Positions 8,032-16,522 of a DNA stretch of 64,000 nucleotides are shown here, one piece after another. The notes beneath the pieces are model-generated. The model ran no database searches. It was not told the DNA's origin and was given only the letters and a program-made list of their open reading frames with translations. Numbering within the stretch: position 1 is the first letter of the stretch; each line of letters begins with the position of its first letter. The DNA is from G963663525 sp963663525 (lineage in GTDB: Bacteria > Myxococcota_A > SURF-8 > G963663525). Location: contig CAXXHC010000004.1 in NCBI GenBank assembly GCA_963663525.2, positions 124,001 to 188,000 on the forward strand, given 5' to 3'. The position numbers were made by a program, and so were the translations under genes.

Positions 8032-11000
8032 CTACCTGGAACAACCGCTTACCTGATAGGCAATGGCTACGGTCGAGCCCGGCGCGGGGTGGTGATTTTC
8101 CGTGAAGCGTACCGCGTTGAGCACGCTATCGTACAGCCACCAGTTCGTGTCCCAGCCGTTTCCATCGACGAGCACCGCGAGGCTGCCGGGTACGGGCGTC
8201 TGTCCCAGGGCATACGTTCGCATATGTACGTAGGTGAACGAAAACAGCACGTCGCCGATCGGCTCGAAGATATCCGACCAATCCTCCTCGCAAATGGACA
8301 GGAAGTGGGTTCCTGCATGAGTGTTGCAGCGGTCCGCCACTTCGATATAACGGTCCCCGGCACTGGCCGTAGCGCCTTGTTCAGAAGTGCTGCAGCCGTA
8401 TCGGGCATCGCCGACGATGGCGAAAAATTGAACCATTTCCAGGTGTTGTGGCCCTTTGAGCGACTGGAAGTAGTCCACGTAAAACTCCACATCTCCCGGA
8501 GATTGGTCGTCCTCGTCGGAAACGAATACCACCGACAGCACGGCGTCCTCGCGCAAGAACGGCTCCTGGTTCTCGCCGGGCCGGGGCAGGCCCAGGGCGG
8601 CGATGGCGGCGTCGAAGGCCCGTTCGGTATCGCTCCCGTACACATCCTGCACGTTGTCGCTGAATGCGGCGATGGCCTCGTTTGCGCTCATGCCGGAGTT
8701 GTCGAGCGCGCCGAAACGGATGATCGCCGGATCGCCTATCAATGCTCCGCCGTTTTCTTCGAGGCTCATTCCCGTCACCGCAATGCGCACGTCCGCCCCG
8801 GAAGCGACCGCCTGTTGGATGAACGCCTCCGAGTTTTCCCGAAGCGCGGCTTGTTCCTCGGACATGGAACCGGAACCGTCGATCACCCACAGCATATCCA
8901 CTTTCGGCTGTTCGGGAAGGACGAACGTCTCGGTGCGACCGGTTCCCGTTATGCCCTCGACGGCCAGTCCGATGTCGTGGTGTACGCCGTCTTGATCCGT
9001 ATCGATTTGAATCGTTTCCTGTATGTTTCCAAGGGTTTGGGGATGGCAGACAACCTCGAAGCGCATACTGCTGGGAGAGCCGTTTTCGCTGAGCGTCTGC
9101 GGCAGCGACGGCAGGGCCTGCAAACTGAAATGAGGATTGCTTTCCTGTGAAAAACCGATGTCCGAAATCGTGTAGGGGAGGTTTCCGGTATTGAAAATCG
9201 AAACTTCATGCGCGATGGAGGAGCAACTCGTGCCGATTTTTCCGCAGTCGATGGAGGAAGGCTCGATGCGGATGTCGCTCGATCCCCCTTGACCGCGCAA
9301 TCCGAACTTTACGTTCTTGGAATCTACGCAGGCGCAGCTTCCTTCTTCGCAAATACAATATTGGTTGAACACGTTGCAGTCGGAATCCTCGAAACAGTTG
9401 CCCATTCGGGTGGGTTCGATACCGTCCGCCTCTTCGGCGTTGGAGTCGATGGTAAACACGACCCCGTATTCCTGTGAATCGTCCGATGGGGGATAAAACG
9501 AGACCGGAATTTCCAAGGATTGACGGGGAGCGATCTGGAACGAACCGGTGGGAATTTCCAGTCCAAACGGATTGGTTTGTGCGGGAAGTACGGGTCCGTT
9601 GTAAAGAATTTGCGACACGTGCAGGATTTCGTCGCCGCAGTTTTCGATTTCCAGCGTTCGTCGGCTGAGTTCTTCCACGGGACGTATGCCGAAGTCGATA
9701 CCCGGTCCCGGCTCCACACCGGACCACAGATTCAGAATGCCTTCGTCCGGGTTGACGTCGATACAGGCGGGACGATAGCCCGTCACCTGGGCAGTGAGGG
9801 CTAGATCTTTGTACGGTTCGTCGTAAATATTATAGTTTTCGTAGGTGACGCGAATCGTCCCGGAGAGCGTATCGCCAGGATGGTGCAGCAAGGAATTGGG
9901 CTGGCAGAAAACGGTGTACACGATCTCCGAAGAACTCGTGATATGCAAGGGCGGCTCGTTCGACTCATCGAAAGGAAGCAGAAAAAACGCTCCTTCGGCG
10001 TTTTCGAGGCCTTGTCCGTCTTCGGTCGGAAGGAATTCGATGGATTCTATGATGAGAGGATCATATTCCGTTACGTTTTCAAAGGAAATGGAAAAATTCA
10101 GCACTTTATAAGAGTCAGAACTGACTTCGCCGAAATCAAGCTCCGTCGTGCTTAGGTGCAATTCGGTGATGCATCGGTTATCCGGGCGCAGGAAAACGGT
10201 AACGATCGGAGTATCTGCCGAATGGGTGTAAATCCACAGCACGCCGGTATTTTCACCGCAAGATGTTTGTTGGTCGTTGGTATACGTGATGTTGAGCGTG
10301 TAGGGGGAGTCTTCTTCGACCACCAAAGGCGGTGCGGTTTCCATGTCGGGATCGAATTCGAACGAGTATTCCGACTCGATCCGCCACTCGGCGATTTCCA
10401 CCGGACCGTCCACGGCATACAGCACCAGGGAACGGCGATGCGATTCCATGTATGGAACGATTCCGAAATTGATAGAAGACTCCGAAACGCCAAGCAGGCC
10501 GCTGTATTCGCTTCGCACTTTGGACAGAAAAGACGTGCAATCCAGGCAACTTAGGTGTACTCCGCCGGGGGCACGCGTGGCGGTGCAGCCGTTGGAGAAC
10601 TCCACCCTGCCGTTTTCGTTGGCGACTCCCGTGGCGTTGAGCGCCGGAATCGAGACGACGCCCCGGCATTCTTCGTCCAGATCGACGTACAGCTTTACTT
10701 CGTCGCCGCAGATTTCTCCTTCGTAAACTCCCTTCCAGTTCCCGCATCCCAGCAGGGTTTCGAGCTCGTCGTCTTCGTCGGCATAGGGGAGTTCCGAGGG
10801 GTCTTCATCGCCCGGAACGCCTCCCCCGGACCAGGAACAAACCCCAATGATACAGGTAGCTTGCGTCGCATCGGGACGCCACGTGCGGCACTGTTCGTCG
10901 CTGGAGCATTCGCCGATTTCGAAGCATTGGCCATCCGCCGAACACAGCCAGTTTTCGCCGCTTCGGTCGCATTCGTAATGCTGACCGGGCGTGCAGGATT

Positions 11001-11118
11001 GCACGGCGGATTCTTCCGAGTCGCCGAAAAAGAATTCACCATTGCTGGATTCACAGCCGGAAGCCAGAAGGAAAAACGCAAAAACCGCTAGAAATATCAG
11101 GTATTTCCCGTATGACAT
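8032..11118 (-). CDS. Giant surface lipoprotein with Ig-like repeats and a C-terminal VWA domain
   Basis: A protein of 1028 residues. The start at 11118 is chosen because AAAGGA lies 8 bp upstream and the product then begins with a clean signal peptide ending in lipobox LLASGC. A Cys-rich segment follows (CTPGQHYECDRSG, about residue 35), then several Ig-like 'choice-of-anchor D' beta domains with DFGxxxxxS...L.I.N motifs (about 200-720). A von Willebrand A domain starts near residue 735 with the metal site DGSGSM and has FVSDEDDQ near 870. VWA domains bind protein ligands through a metal ion, so adhesion or surface scaffolding is likely. It is transcribed alone from a strong promoter. Confidence 0.85.
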   Translation of the reverse strand: MSYGKYLIFLAVFAFFLLASGCESSNGEFFFGDSEESAVQSCTPGQHYECDRSGENWLCSADGQCFEIGECSSDEQCRTWRPDATQATCIIGVCSWSGGGVPGDEDPSELPYADEDDELETLLGCGNWKGVYEGEICGDEVKLYVDLDEECRGVVSIPALNATGVANENGRVEFSNGCTATRAPGGVHLSCLDCTSFLSKVRSEYSGLLGVSESSINFGIVPYMESHRRSLVLYAVDGPVEIAEWRIESEYSFEFDPDMETAPPLVVEEDSPYTLNITYTNDQQTSCGENTGVLWIYTHSADTPIVTVFLRPDNRCITELHLSTTELDFGEVSSDSYKVLNFSISFENVTEYDPLIIESIEFLPTEDGQGLENAEGAFFLLPFDESNEPPLHITSSSEIVYTVFCQPNSLLHHPGDTLSGTIRVTYENYNIYDEPYKDLALTAQVTGYRPACIDVNPDEGILNLWSGVEPGPGIDFGIRPVEELSRRTLEIENCGDEILHVSQILYNGPVLPAQTNPFGLEIPTGSFQIAPRQSLEIPVSFYPPSDDSQEYGVVFTIDSNAEEADGIEPTRMGNCFEDSDCNVFNQYCICEEGSCACVDSKNVKFGLRGQGGSSDIRIEPSSIDCGKIGTSCSSIAHEVSIFNTGNLPYTISDIGFSQESNPHFSLQALPSLPQTLSENGSPSSMRFEVVCHPQTLGNIQETIQIDTDQDGVHHDIGLAVEGITGTGRTETFVLPEQPKVDMLWVIDGSGSMSEEQAALRENSEAFIQQAVASGADVRIAVTGMSLEENGGALIGDPAIIRFGALDNSGMSANEAIAAFSDNVQDVYGSDTERAFDAAIAALGLPRPGENQEPFLREDAVLSVVFVSDEDDQSPGDVEFYVDYFQSLKGPQHLEMVQFFAIVGDARYGCSTSEQGATASAGDRYIEVADRCNTHAGTHFLSICEEDWSDIFEPIGDVLFSFTYVHMRTYALGQTPVPGSLAVLVDGNGWDTNWWLYDSVLNAVRFTENHHPAPGSTVAIAYQVSGCSR

Positions 11119-11197
11119 GTGCATCGTCCTTTGAAATTTCACCCTTTTCCGATTAGACGTCTCGACTTCGGAAAATTCGTTTTCTCCCGTGCGATCG

Positions 11198-11226
11198 ATT
11201 GTGAAAGGTTCGTGGAAAACTGTCAA
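11198..11226 (-). promoter_or_regulatory. Sigma70-like promoter of the VWA lipoprotein
   Basis: Minus strand TTGACA (11221-11226) and CACAAT (11198-11203) with 17 bp between, 80 bp before the chosen ATG. Its position supports the downstream start rather than the longer reading frame, which would begin within the promoter. Confidence 0.6.
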
Positions 11227-11229
11227 GTC

Positions 11230-11736
11230 GGGTGCATGATCCGCGAAATCTTCAAACGTGCAAATTGGTGAAAAAACGTGCAGATTCGGAACACGAGTGT
11301 TGCGCTAGAAAATAGCACGTGTAGTTGTTTTTCGGTCGAAAATCCCTGTTTTTGTCCAGTTGCTTTACACTTTTTTCGAGGGTACCCTCGACTCGTTGTG
11401 AGAAAACCGAGGAGGACTTTGTACGTTTCGGCGTGGTTTGTTGCGAGTTTTGCGGCATGGAGCGAACATGACGTGAGTTTGCGTAAAAATGCACGAGTTT
11501 GCAGTGTATTCAGTGGATTTTATATGGAGTTGCTGCATATCGTTCCAGGGTGGTCGTCATACCATTTCCTCGTTGGAGCAAGTCGGGAGACTTGCTCCAA
11601 CGAGAAGGTTTGGGGCAAACGTGAGGACGGGGATGCAATCCCCGTCCATCAAGATAGGTACCTGAATTTCGGGGGGCATGGCTTTTTTTGCAAGGAAAAA
11701 AATCAATGTAAACACTTATAAGGCAGATTCCAAATT
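11230..11736. other. Non-coding gap with two strong hairpins
   Basis: About 500 bp without a supported gene. It holds a perfect 14-bp stem CGTTGGAGCAAGTC with loop GGGA (11572-11603) and a 9-bp stem GACGGGGAT with loop GCA (11627-11647). Three loosely spaced GAGTTTGC-like words occur at about 11436-11505. The first hairpin could be a transcription barrier, but there is no U-tract. Confidence 0.5.
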
Positions 11737-12384
11737 ATGAAAAGGATTGAAGCCATGGTATTGAGATGGTTTCCTTGTTTGATACTGATGATTGTCATCA
11801 ATTTGCATCCTACCGTTGGTTTCGCAGAAAACGCCGCCATCGAACCTACAATCAAGACTCATCATTTTACAGGTGCCATCGCGCCCTTTCATTTTGGAGG
11901 CGAGGCGCTTGATTTGGAGGACAATGACCAAGAGTATAGTTCGTTTACCGGGTTCGATTTCTCTTTAAGCTATGACTATCGAATAGAAAAGTGGTTTTCA
12001 ATAGGTGCTTCTACAAATTGGCAACGAAATGTACATTTTAAATACGAGCGCAATACTTTCGATTTGTTACGGCTTTCGTTGCAAATGAAATTCATCGTTC
12101 CCGTGGCTAAAAATCTAGTTGATCTGTATCTGCAACCAGTTGGTGGGCTTTCGATGGGATGGTATGAAATGTATACCTCTTTCTATTTAGGCTGGCATGC
12201 ATATTTACAATCCGGATTTACAGTTTGGGTCACCGATAATGTGGGACTAGGGTTGGCTGTTAGTGTAGGTTTCGATTGGGCCGACTCACTGCGCAAGTTT
12301 ACTGATTCTTATTACTATAGTAAATATGATCGTTATTTGAATTACGTCGTGCGGTTTCCTGTGTCGATGACCTATCGCTTTTAA
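11737..12384 (+). CDS. Outer-membrane beta-barrel protein, A+T-rich gene
   Basis: A 215-residue exported protein: signal peptide ending near VGFAEN, then alternating aromatic/polar strands and a terminal Phe (MTYRF), the usual end of an outer-membrane barrel recognised by BamA. No family is recognised. The gene is clearly richer in A and T than its neighbours (about 42% against 57% G+C by eye), and its flanks are full of repeat hairpins, which suggests it was acquired separately. The Shine-Dalgarno sequence is weak (AAGG about 14 bp before the ATG). Confidence 0.65.
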   Translation: MKRIEAMVLRWFPCLILMIVINLHPTVGFAENAAIEPTIKTHHFTGAIAPFHFGGEALDLEDNDQEYSSFTGFDFSLSYDYRIEKWFSIGASTNWQRNVHFKYERNTFDLLRLSLQMKFIVPVAKNLVDLYLQPVGGLSMGWYEMYTSFYLGWHAYLQSGFTVWVTDNVGLGLAVSVGFDWADSLRKFTDSYYYSKYDRYLNYVVRFPVSMTYRF

Positions 12385-12511
12385 ACCCTCTAATCCTGAA
12401 GAGTGTCTAACTTACAGATTTTCCAAAGAAAAATTCTTTTGAAGGAGCAGGATTGTATCCTGCTCTTTGCGACGGGTGACCCCGATAAGCCTTGAACTCT
12501 GAATGACGAAT

Positions 12512-12599
12512 GGGTGGCATGGGCGAACCGAAGGTTGCCCATGTGCAGGAAAAGAACACGGGCAAGCAGACGTTTCACGTCGCTTGGCCCGTGCCACCA
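12512..12599. repeat. Dispersed hairpin module C, solitary copy
   Basis: Complementary ends GGTGGCATGGGC and GGCCCGTGCCACC enclose smaller hairpins including GACGTTTCACGTC. The module is repeated, about 80% identical, at 16390-16477. A further hairpin, GAGCAGGAT with ATCCTGCTC, lies just upstream at 12447-12468. The gap 12385-12691 contains no gene. Confidence 0.75.
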
Positions 12600-12691
12600 C
12601 TCTGTTGGTGTCTCCTGGCATGAACCTGTGGAGCAAGCCAGGAGGCTTGAACCATCGAAGGGAGGTGGTTCGTGACCATTCCGCCGAAGCG

Positions 12692-13300
12692 TTATTTCCC
12701 GCAGGTTTCGTTCGGTCCGGCGATGATGGCGTCGTACTCCTCCTGGCTGATGTATTGCGGCGTATAGTCGGCGTCCAGGGAGTCGAGCTTTTCCGTAAAC
12801 GTTCTCAAGTGGTTGCGCGATCCGCACTGCAACGACGAATACATGTTCAGCACGCTCGGATCGGTGGTTCGGGATTTCATCTCTTCGATGTCTTTGATGT
12901 CCAGATCCTCGATGGTCGCGCCCACTTCCACCGAAGCGGTTTCGGACTTCATCCCGGCTTCTACGAGATCCGTATAAAGCTGGTTGAGCTCGGAGTTGGC
13001 AAAAATTCCCGTGGTGTCGTCCACGATCGGATCTTCCACGCCCAGAGACTCCATGATCGATTTGACCTGATCCATATGCGTCTGTTCGGACAAAGCGATG
13101 TTGTTGTGCTGTGTCAGTCCCCATTTGTCGTAAAGGGTGAGATAGACATCCCTCGCGAGCTTTTCTTCTTCGCGCAAGAATTGCAGATCCTGCTCCAGGA
13201 TTGCGTCCACGCCGCCTTCGCTGCTATCGTCGTCTCCACCGCAGGCCGTCAATGCTAGCGCTGCGAAAATACACAGGAAAATCGTTGTCCAAACTTTCAT
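12692..13300 (-). CDS. DUF2202 ferritin-like lipoprotein
   Basis: A 202-residue protein: lipoprotein signal with lipobox LTACGG (Cys about 19), an acidic linker, then a DUF2202 domain. This domain is a ferritin-like four-helix bundle; its Glu/His residues are seen in REEEKLARDVYLTLYDKWG and SEQTHMDQV. Family members are predicted to bind iron or another metal, and the biochemical role is not established. The ATG at 13300 follows a GGAGAAAGGC ribosome site; the longer frame upstream is ignored because it would hide the signal peptide. No partner genes are adjacent. Confidence 0.8.
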   Translation of the reverse strand: MKVWTTIFLCIFAALALTACGGDDDSSEGGVDAILEQDLQFLREEEKLARDVYLTLYDKWGLTQHNNIALSEQTHMDQVKSIMESLGVEDPIVDDTTGIFANSELNQLYTDLVEAGMKSETASVEVGATIEDLDIKDIEEMKSRTTDPSVLNMYSSLQCGSRNHLRTFTEKLDSLDADYTPQYISQEEYDAIIAGPNETCGK

Positions 13301-13442
13301 GCCTTTCTCCTCGTCCTTGAATGGCACCCCATTTATGGGTCACGCTCCAGGCTAAAATGGTATTGCCATGTGTTGGCTTTTTTCACGCACTCGATGCATT
13401 TCCAAAATATGGAGCATAAAGCCCTGTTTGTGCCAATGATGC

Positions 13443-13688
13443 ACTCGTTGCGGGCGGAAATTAAATGAGTGCGAAACATTGTAAAAGCTTATTCCAAGGA
13501 GAAAAAACGTAGGGGCGAGTGTAGTGAACAAAGTGAACGGAGCTCCCCAAAAACCGAAAAACTCTATCAGAACGGGGGGCTACAGTCGCTATGCTCCTTT
13601 CACCCGCCCCTACATTCATCCTCTCTTTTTTGAGGTTTCAAACGAAAAAACAGATTTTGCACTATTTTAATTTCCGCCCACTCGTTGC
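13443..13688. mobile_element. MITE-like element T1a with 9-bp target duplication
   Basis: Element 13452-13679 (228 bp) has inverted ends GGGCGGAAATTAAA (14 bp exact, about 25 bp imperfect, continuing with AGTGC-AAA). It is flanked exactly by the direct repeat ACTCGTTGC (13443-13451 and 13680-13688), a target-site duplication. The interior is a hairpin module with GTAGGGGCG and CGCCCCTAC arms and has no open frame of note. Two more elements with the same ends are at 53676 and 63261. Confidence 0.85.
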
Positions 13689-13841
13689 TCGACCCTCCCA
13701 GATGGTTGTCTTTTTGGTAAATACCTCCAATGGAAATATTACCCTAATCATGTCTTTCCGGCAATACGTATTTTAAAAAGCGTACAGAGAAAGGGCGTGA
13801 ATGAAAGTGTGGGGAAATTCAGAGAATCATACGAAAGAGTT

Positions 13842-13903
13842 GTAGCGGCGAGGCGTAAGCCCGCCGTGATTTCTTTTCCGGCGGGCTTACGCCTCGCCGC
13901 TAC
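13842..13903. repeat. Hairpin module B, solitary copy
   Basis: A perfect 25-bp inverted repeat starting GTAGCGGCGAGGCGTAAGC with a 12-base A/T-rich loop. The same arms occur inside the element at 24440-24641. The flanking 40 bp on each side show only weak inverted similarity (GCGTG and GGGGA blocks). Confidence 0.8.
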
Positions 13904-14076
13904 AGTGGATTGGGGGTTCCGATGTTTTCTGTCTATTCTCATGTCCCCATAAAAAATTCACACGCACAGGAAAGGTGAGAGGTGGTTCTATCTTGCGAGC
14001 GTGTGTGGATGCCTTGGTGTGGAAAGAATTTGCCCGCACATCACGCATTTGCCGAGAAAAATGTACGCCCTTTTCA

Positions 14077-14104
14077 TTGCCAGAGCCGCCTTTTGATGCA
14101 TAAT
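14077..14104 (+). promoter_or_regulatory. Sigma70-like promoter of hisS
   Basis: TTGCCA (14077-14082) and CATAAT (14099-14104) with 16 bp between, 35 bp before the hisS ATG. Confidence 0.5.
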
Positions 14105-14138
14105 CCTTGAAAGCATCGAGCATTTTGCAGAGGTTGGT

Positions 14139-15656
14139 ATGGCGAAGATAAAACGATTGCAGCCGAGGTTGGTCAAAGGATTCAGGGACGTGCTGGGGCA
14201 GAGCGTCGCGGATCGTGAACGCATGATCGCACGGATTCGCTCCGTGTACGATCTCTACGGCTTCATGCCCCTGGAAACGCCGCTGATCGAGTACCTGGAC
14301 GTGCTCGGAAAACACCTGCCGGACACCGACACCCCGGAAGAGGGCGTGTACTCCTTCCGCAATCCCGACGACGAGGAATGGATCGCGCTGCGCTACGATC
14401 TCACCGCGCCGCTGTCCAGGATGTTCGCCGAACATCGCCGCGACCTGCCCACCCCCTTCCGGCGTTACCAGATCGGCACCGTCTGCCGCTACGAGAAGCC
14501 GGGACCGGGGCGTTTTCGCCAGTTCACCCAATGCGACCTCGATACGGTCGGCGCGGCGAAGATGTCGGCGGACGTGGAGATCCTCTGCGCCCTATGCGAC
14601 GCCTTCGAGGCCATCGGCCTGCCTCGCGGCGGGTATCGGATGAAGGTCAACAACCGCAAAATCGTCAACGGACTCTTGGAAAAAGCGGGGCTGCCGCTGG
14701 AAGGCGGACGCCATCTCGTGGTCAACGAAAAGCCCGTCGAGGTGGCGGTGATCGTCATGCGCACGCTGGACAAACTCGACCGCCTGGGACGTCAGGGCGT
14801 GGAGTTGCTGCTCGGTGAAGGCCGCAAGGACGAGTCGGGAGCCTTCATCAAGGGAGCGGGACTTTCCGCCGACGAGCGCCGTCCCATTCTTGATTACCTG
14901 GATTTGTCGCTCGAAACGTCCGGGCGTTCAGAGGTTTTGCAGGCTCTGGAAGAGCAGGTCGGCTCCACCAAGGCGGGCGGAGAAGGTGTTATGGAGTTGC
15001 GCGAAATCGACCGGCTGCTGTCGGCGGCGGGATTCGACGAAGAGCGCGTCGCCTTCGATCCGACCATCATTCGCGGGTTGGGCTACTATACCGGGCCGGT
15101 GTTCGAAGCGGAACTGACGCTCGAAACCGTGGACGAGGATGGCCGCCCCGTGCGCTTCGGCTCGGTCGGCGGAGGTGGACGTTATGACACGTTGGTGCAG
15201 CGCTTCACCGGAGAAAAAGTTCCCGCCACCGGGGCATCCATCGGGGTGGATCGCCTGATCGAGGCGCTGAAACTCGTGGAGACCGGCGACGAAGAAGCGC
15301 CGTTGCCTCCGGTGCTTGTGACTACGATGGACAAATCCCTCACCGAGGAATACCAGCGGATGACCTTCGAGCTTCGCGCCCACGGCATCCGGGCGGAGAT
15401 GTTCCACGGCGGCGGAAATTTCAAAAAGCAGTTGAAATACGCCGACTTGCGCGGCTGTCCGGCGGCGGTCATCATGGGTTCGAACGAGTTCGAAAACGGT
15501 CGCGTGTCGATCAAGGATCTGCGCATGGGGGCCGAGCTTTCCAATGAAATCGAGGATCACGAGACCTGGCGCAAAGATCAACCCGCCCAGGTGGAAGTAG
15601 GCCGCAACGAGATGGTTCAGGCCATTCTAGACATTTTCGCACGGTGGAAACGGTGA
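14139..15656 (+). CDS. hisS: Histidyl-tRNA synthetase
   Basis: A 505-residue class II synthetase that charges tRNA-His with histidine. Motif 1 lies around residues 25-60; motif 2 is seen as RRYQIGTVCRYEKPGPGRFR followed by FTQCDLDTVG; the histidine-specific RGLGYYTGPVFE and the motif 3 region GGGRYDTLVQRF with GASIGVDRL follow. A C-terminal anticodon-binding domain completes it. The extra length and the GRFRQFTQCD wording resemble the eukaryote/alphaproteobacteria-type HisRS rather than the shorter E. coli form. The 3' end overlaps the protease gene, so the two are coupled. Confidence 0.95.
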   Translation: MAKIKRLQPRLVKGFRDVLGQSVADRERMIARIRSVYDLYGFMPLETPLIEYLDVLGKHLPDTDTPEEGVYSFRNPDDEEWIALRYDLTAPLSRMFAEHRRDLPTPFRRYQIGTVCRYEKPGPGRFRQFTQCDLDTVGAAKMSADVEILCALCDAFEAIGLPRGGYRMKVNNRKIVNGLLEKAGLPLEGGRHLVVNEKPVEVAVIVMRTLDKLDRLGRQGVELLLGEGRKDESGAFIKGAGLSADERRPILDYLDLSLETSGRSEVLQALEEQVGSTKAGGEGVMELREIDRLLSAAGFDEERVAFDPTIIRGLGYYTGPVFEAELTLETVDEDGRPVRFGSVGGGGRYDTLVQRFTGEKVPATGASIGVDRLIEALKLVETGDEEAPLPPVLVTTMDKSLTEEYQRMTFELRAHGIRAEMFHGGGNFKKQLKYADLRGCPAAVIMGSNEFENGRVSIKDLRMGAELSNEIEDHETWRKDQPAQVEVGRNEMVQAILDIFARWKR

Positions 15657-16363
15657 AAGAGGACGCTCCCGGAGTCGAAGAGACGCGAAGCGAGCCGCTG
15701 CCGCCGCCCGCCCTTCGTCTCGTGCTGCTGCCTTACGTAGGCATCGGCCTGTCCATTGCGCTTACCGCCCACCTTTTGCCTTCCTCCATCCAGGAATACG
15801 CCTATTCCGTGCTGCTCGCGGCGATGGTCTACCTGCCGGTGTTTTTCATCGACCGGCGCAAGGAACCGCTGGCCGAATGGGGACTGCATACCCGCCGCTT
15901 GCCCAAAGACATCGGTTGGGGACTGCTGGCCGCGCTCGTGATTTTCCCACCCTTCGTGTTAGGCGCGCATGGTTGGTTTTCCATCGTTTTCGGCAAATCT
16001 TTCGCGTTTGCGTGGACCAGCGAGAATTTCGCAGCGCTTCTGGCGACGCAGCTTTTCGTCGTCGCCCTGCCGGAAGAGATTTTTTACCGGGGATGGATGC
16101 AGCCGGTGTTCGACCGTCGTTTCAAACCCTGGTTCAAGCTACTGGGAGCGCCCATCGGTTGGGGGCTCGTGCTGACGAGTCTGCTGTTCGCCGTGGGGCA
16201 TCTGGCGCTCACGCCGCATCCCTTTCGTCTGGCGGTGTTTTTCCCTTCACTCGTGTTCGGATGGCTGCGCATTCGTACTGGCGGTGTCGCCGCGCCCATC
16301 GTGTTTCACGGGTTGGCCAACGTGCTCAACCAGTGGATTTTCGAGTGCTACAGCGGTTCTTAA
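15644..16363 (+). CDS. CPBP-family intramembrane glutamic protease, myxosortase (MrtX/MrtC) type
   Basis: A 239-residue protein with about six membrane helices and the three CPBP motifs: LPEEIFYRGWMQPVFD (about residue 142, catalytic Glu pair), LLFAVGHLAL and VFHGLANVLNQ. These proteases are related to eukaryotic Rce1. The wording around EEIFYRGWMQPVF and FFPSLVFGWLRIRTG is close to what I know of myxobacterial myxosortases, which process MYXO-CTERM proteins at a Cys before a C-terminal membrane helix. A protein with such a tail is encoded at 57578-59494. The start is GTG at 15644, inside hisS; GTG at 15653 is an alternative. The last codons and stop lie in the end of a repeat element. Confidence 0.7.
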   Translation: METVKEDAPGVEETRSEPLPPPALRLVLLPYVGIGLSIALTAHLLPSSIQEYAYSVLLAAMVYLPVFFIDRRKEPLAEWGLHTRRLPKDIGWGLLAALVIFPPFVLGAHGWFSIVFGKSFAFAWTSENFAALLATQLFVVALPEEIFYRGWMQPVFDRRFKPWFKLLGAPIGWGLVLTSLLFAVGHLALTPHPFRLAVFFPSLVFGWLRIRTGGVAAPIVFHGLANVLNQWIFECYSGS

Positions 16364-16522
16364 GTGGTTCTGGCGATGATTTTAGTAGCGGGTGCCATGG
16401 GCAAACCGCAGGTTGCCCATGAACATAGTTCGTACATGGGCAAGCTGACGTTTCACGTCGCTTCGCCCATGCCACCCTTTGCTTCCAAGGTTTTCTATCG
16501 TTAAAATCAAATAAAAGCCGCT
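16352..16522. mobile_element. MITE-like element T6 carrying hairpin module C
   Basis: Imperfect inverted ends starting AGCGG(T/C)T(C/T)TTA and containing a CGAT(A/G) block surround a copy of module C (16390-16477). No target duplication is visible. The left end contains the codons SGS and stop of the protease gene; the right end abuts the stop codon of meaB (16523-16525). A near-identical right end occurs at 7997-8023. Confidence 0.55.

Noticed and set aside
11252..11494. 80-codon minus-strand frame in the 11.2-11.7 kb gap
   Set aside because: No ribosome site, signal peptide or motif, and composition like random sequence.
13801..13960. Terminal inverted repeats around the solitary module B
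   Set aside because: Only short gapped matches (GCGTG, GGGGA) were found and no target duplication, so it is listed as a solitary module.
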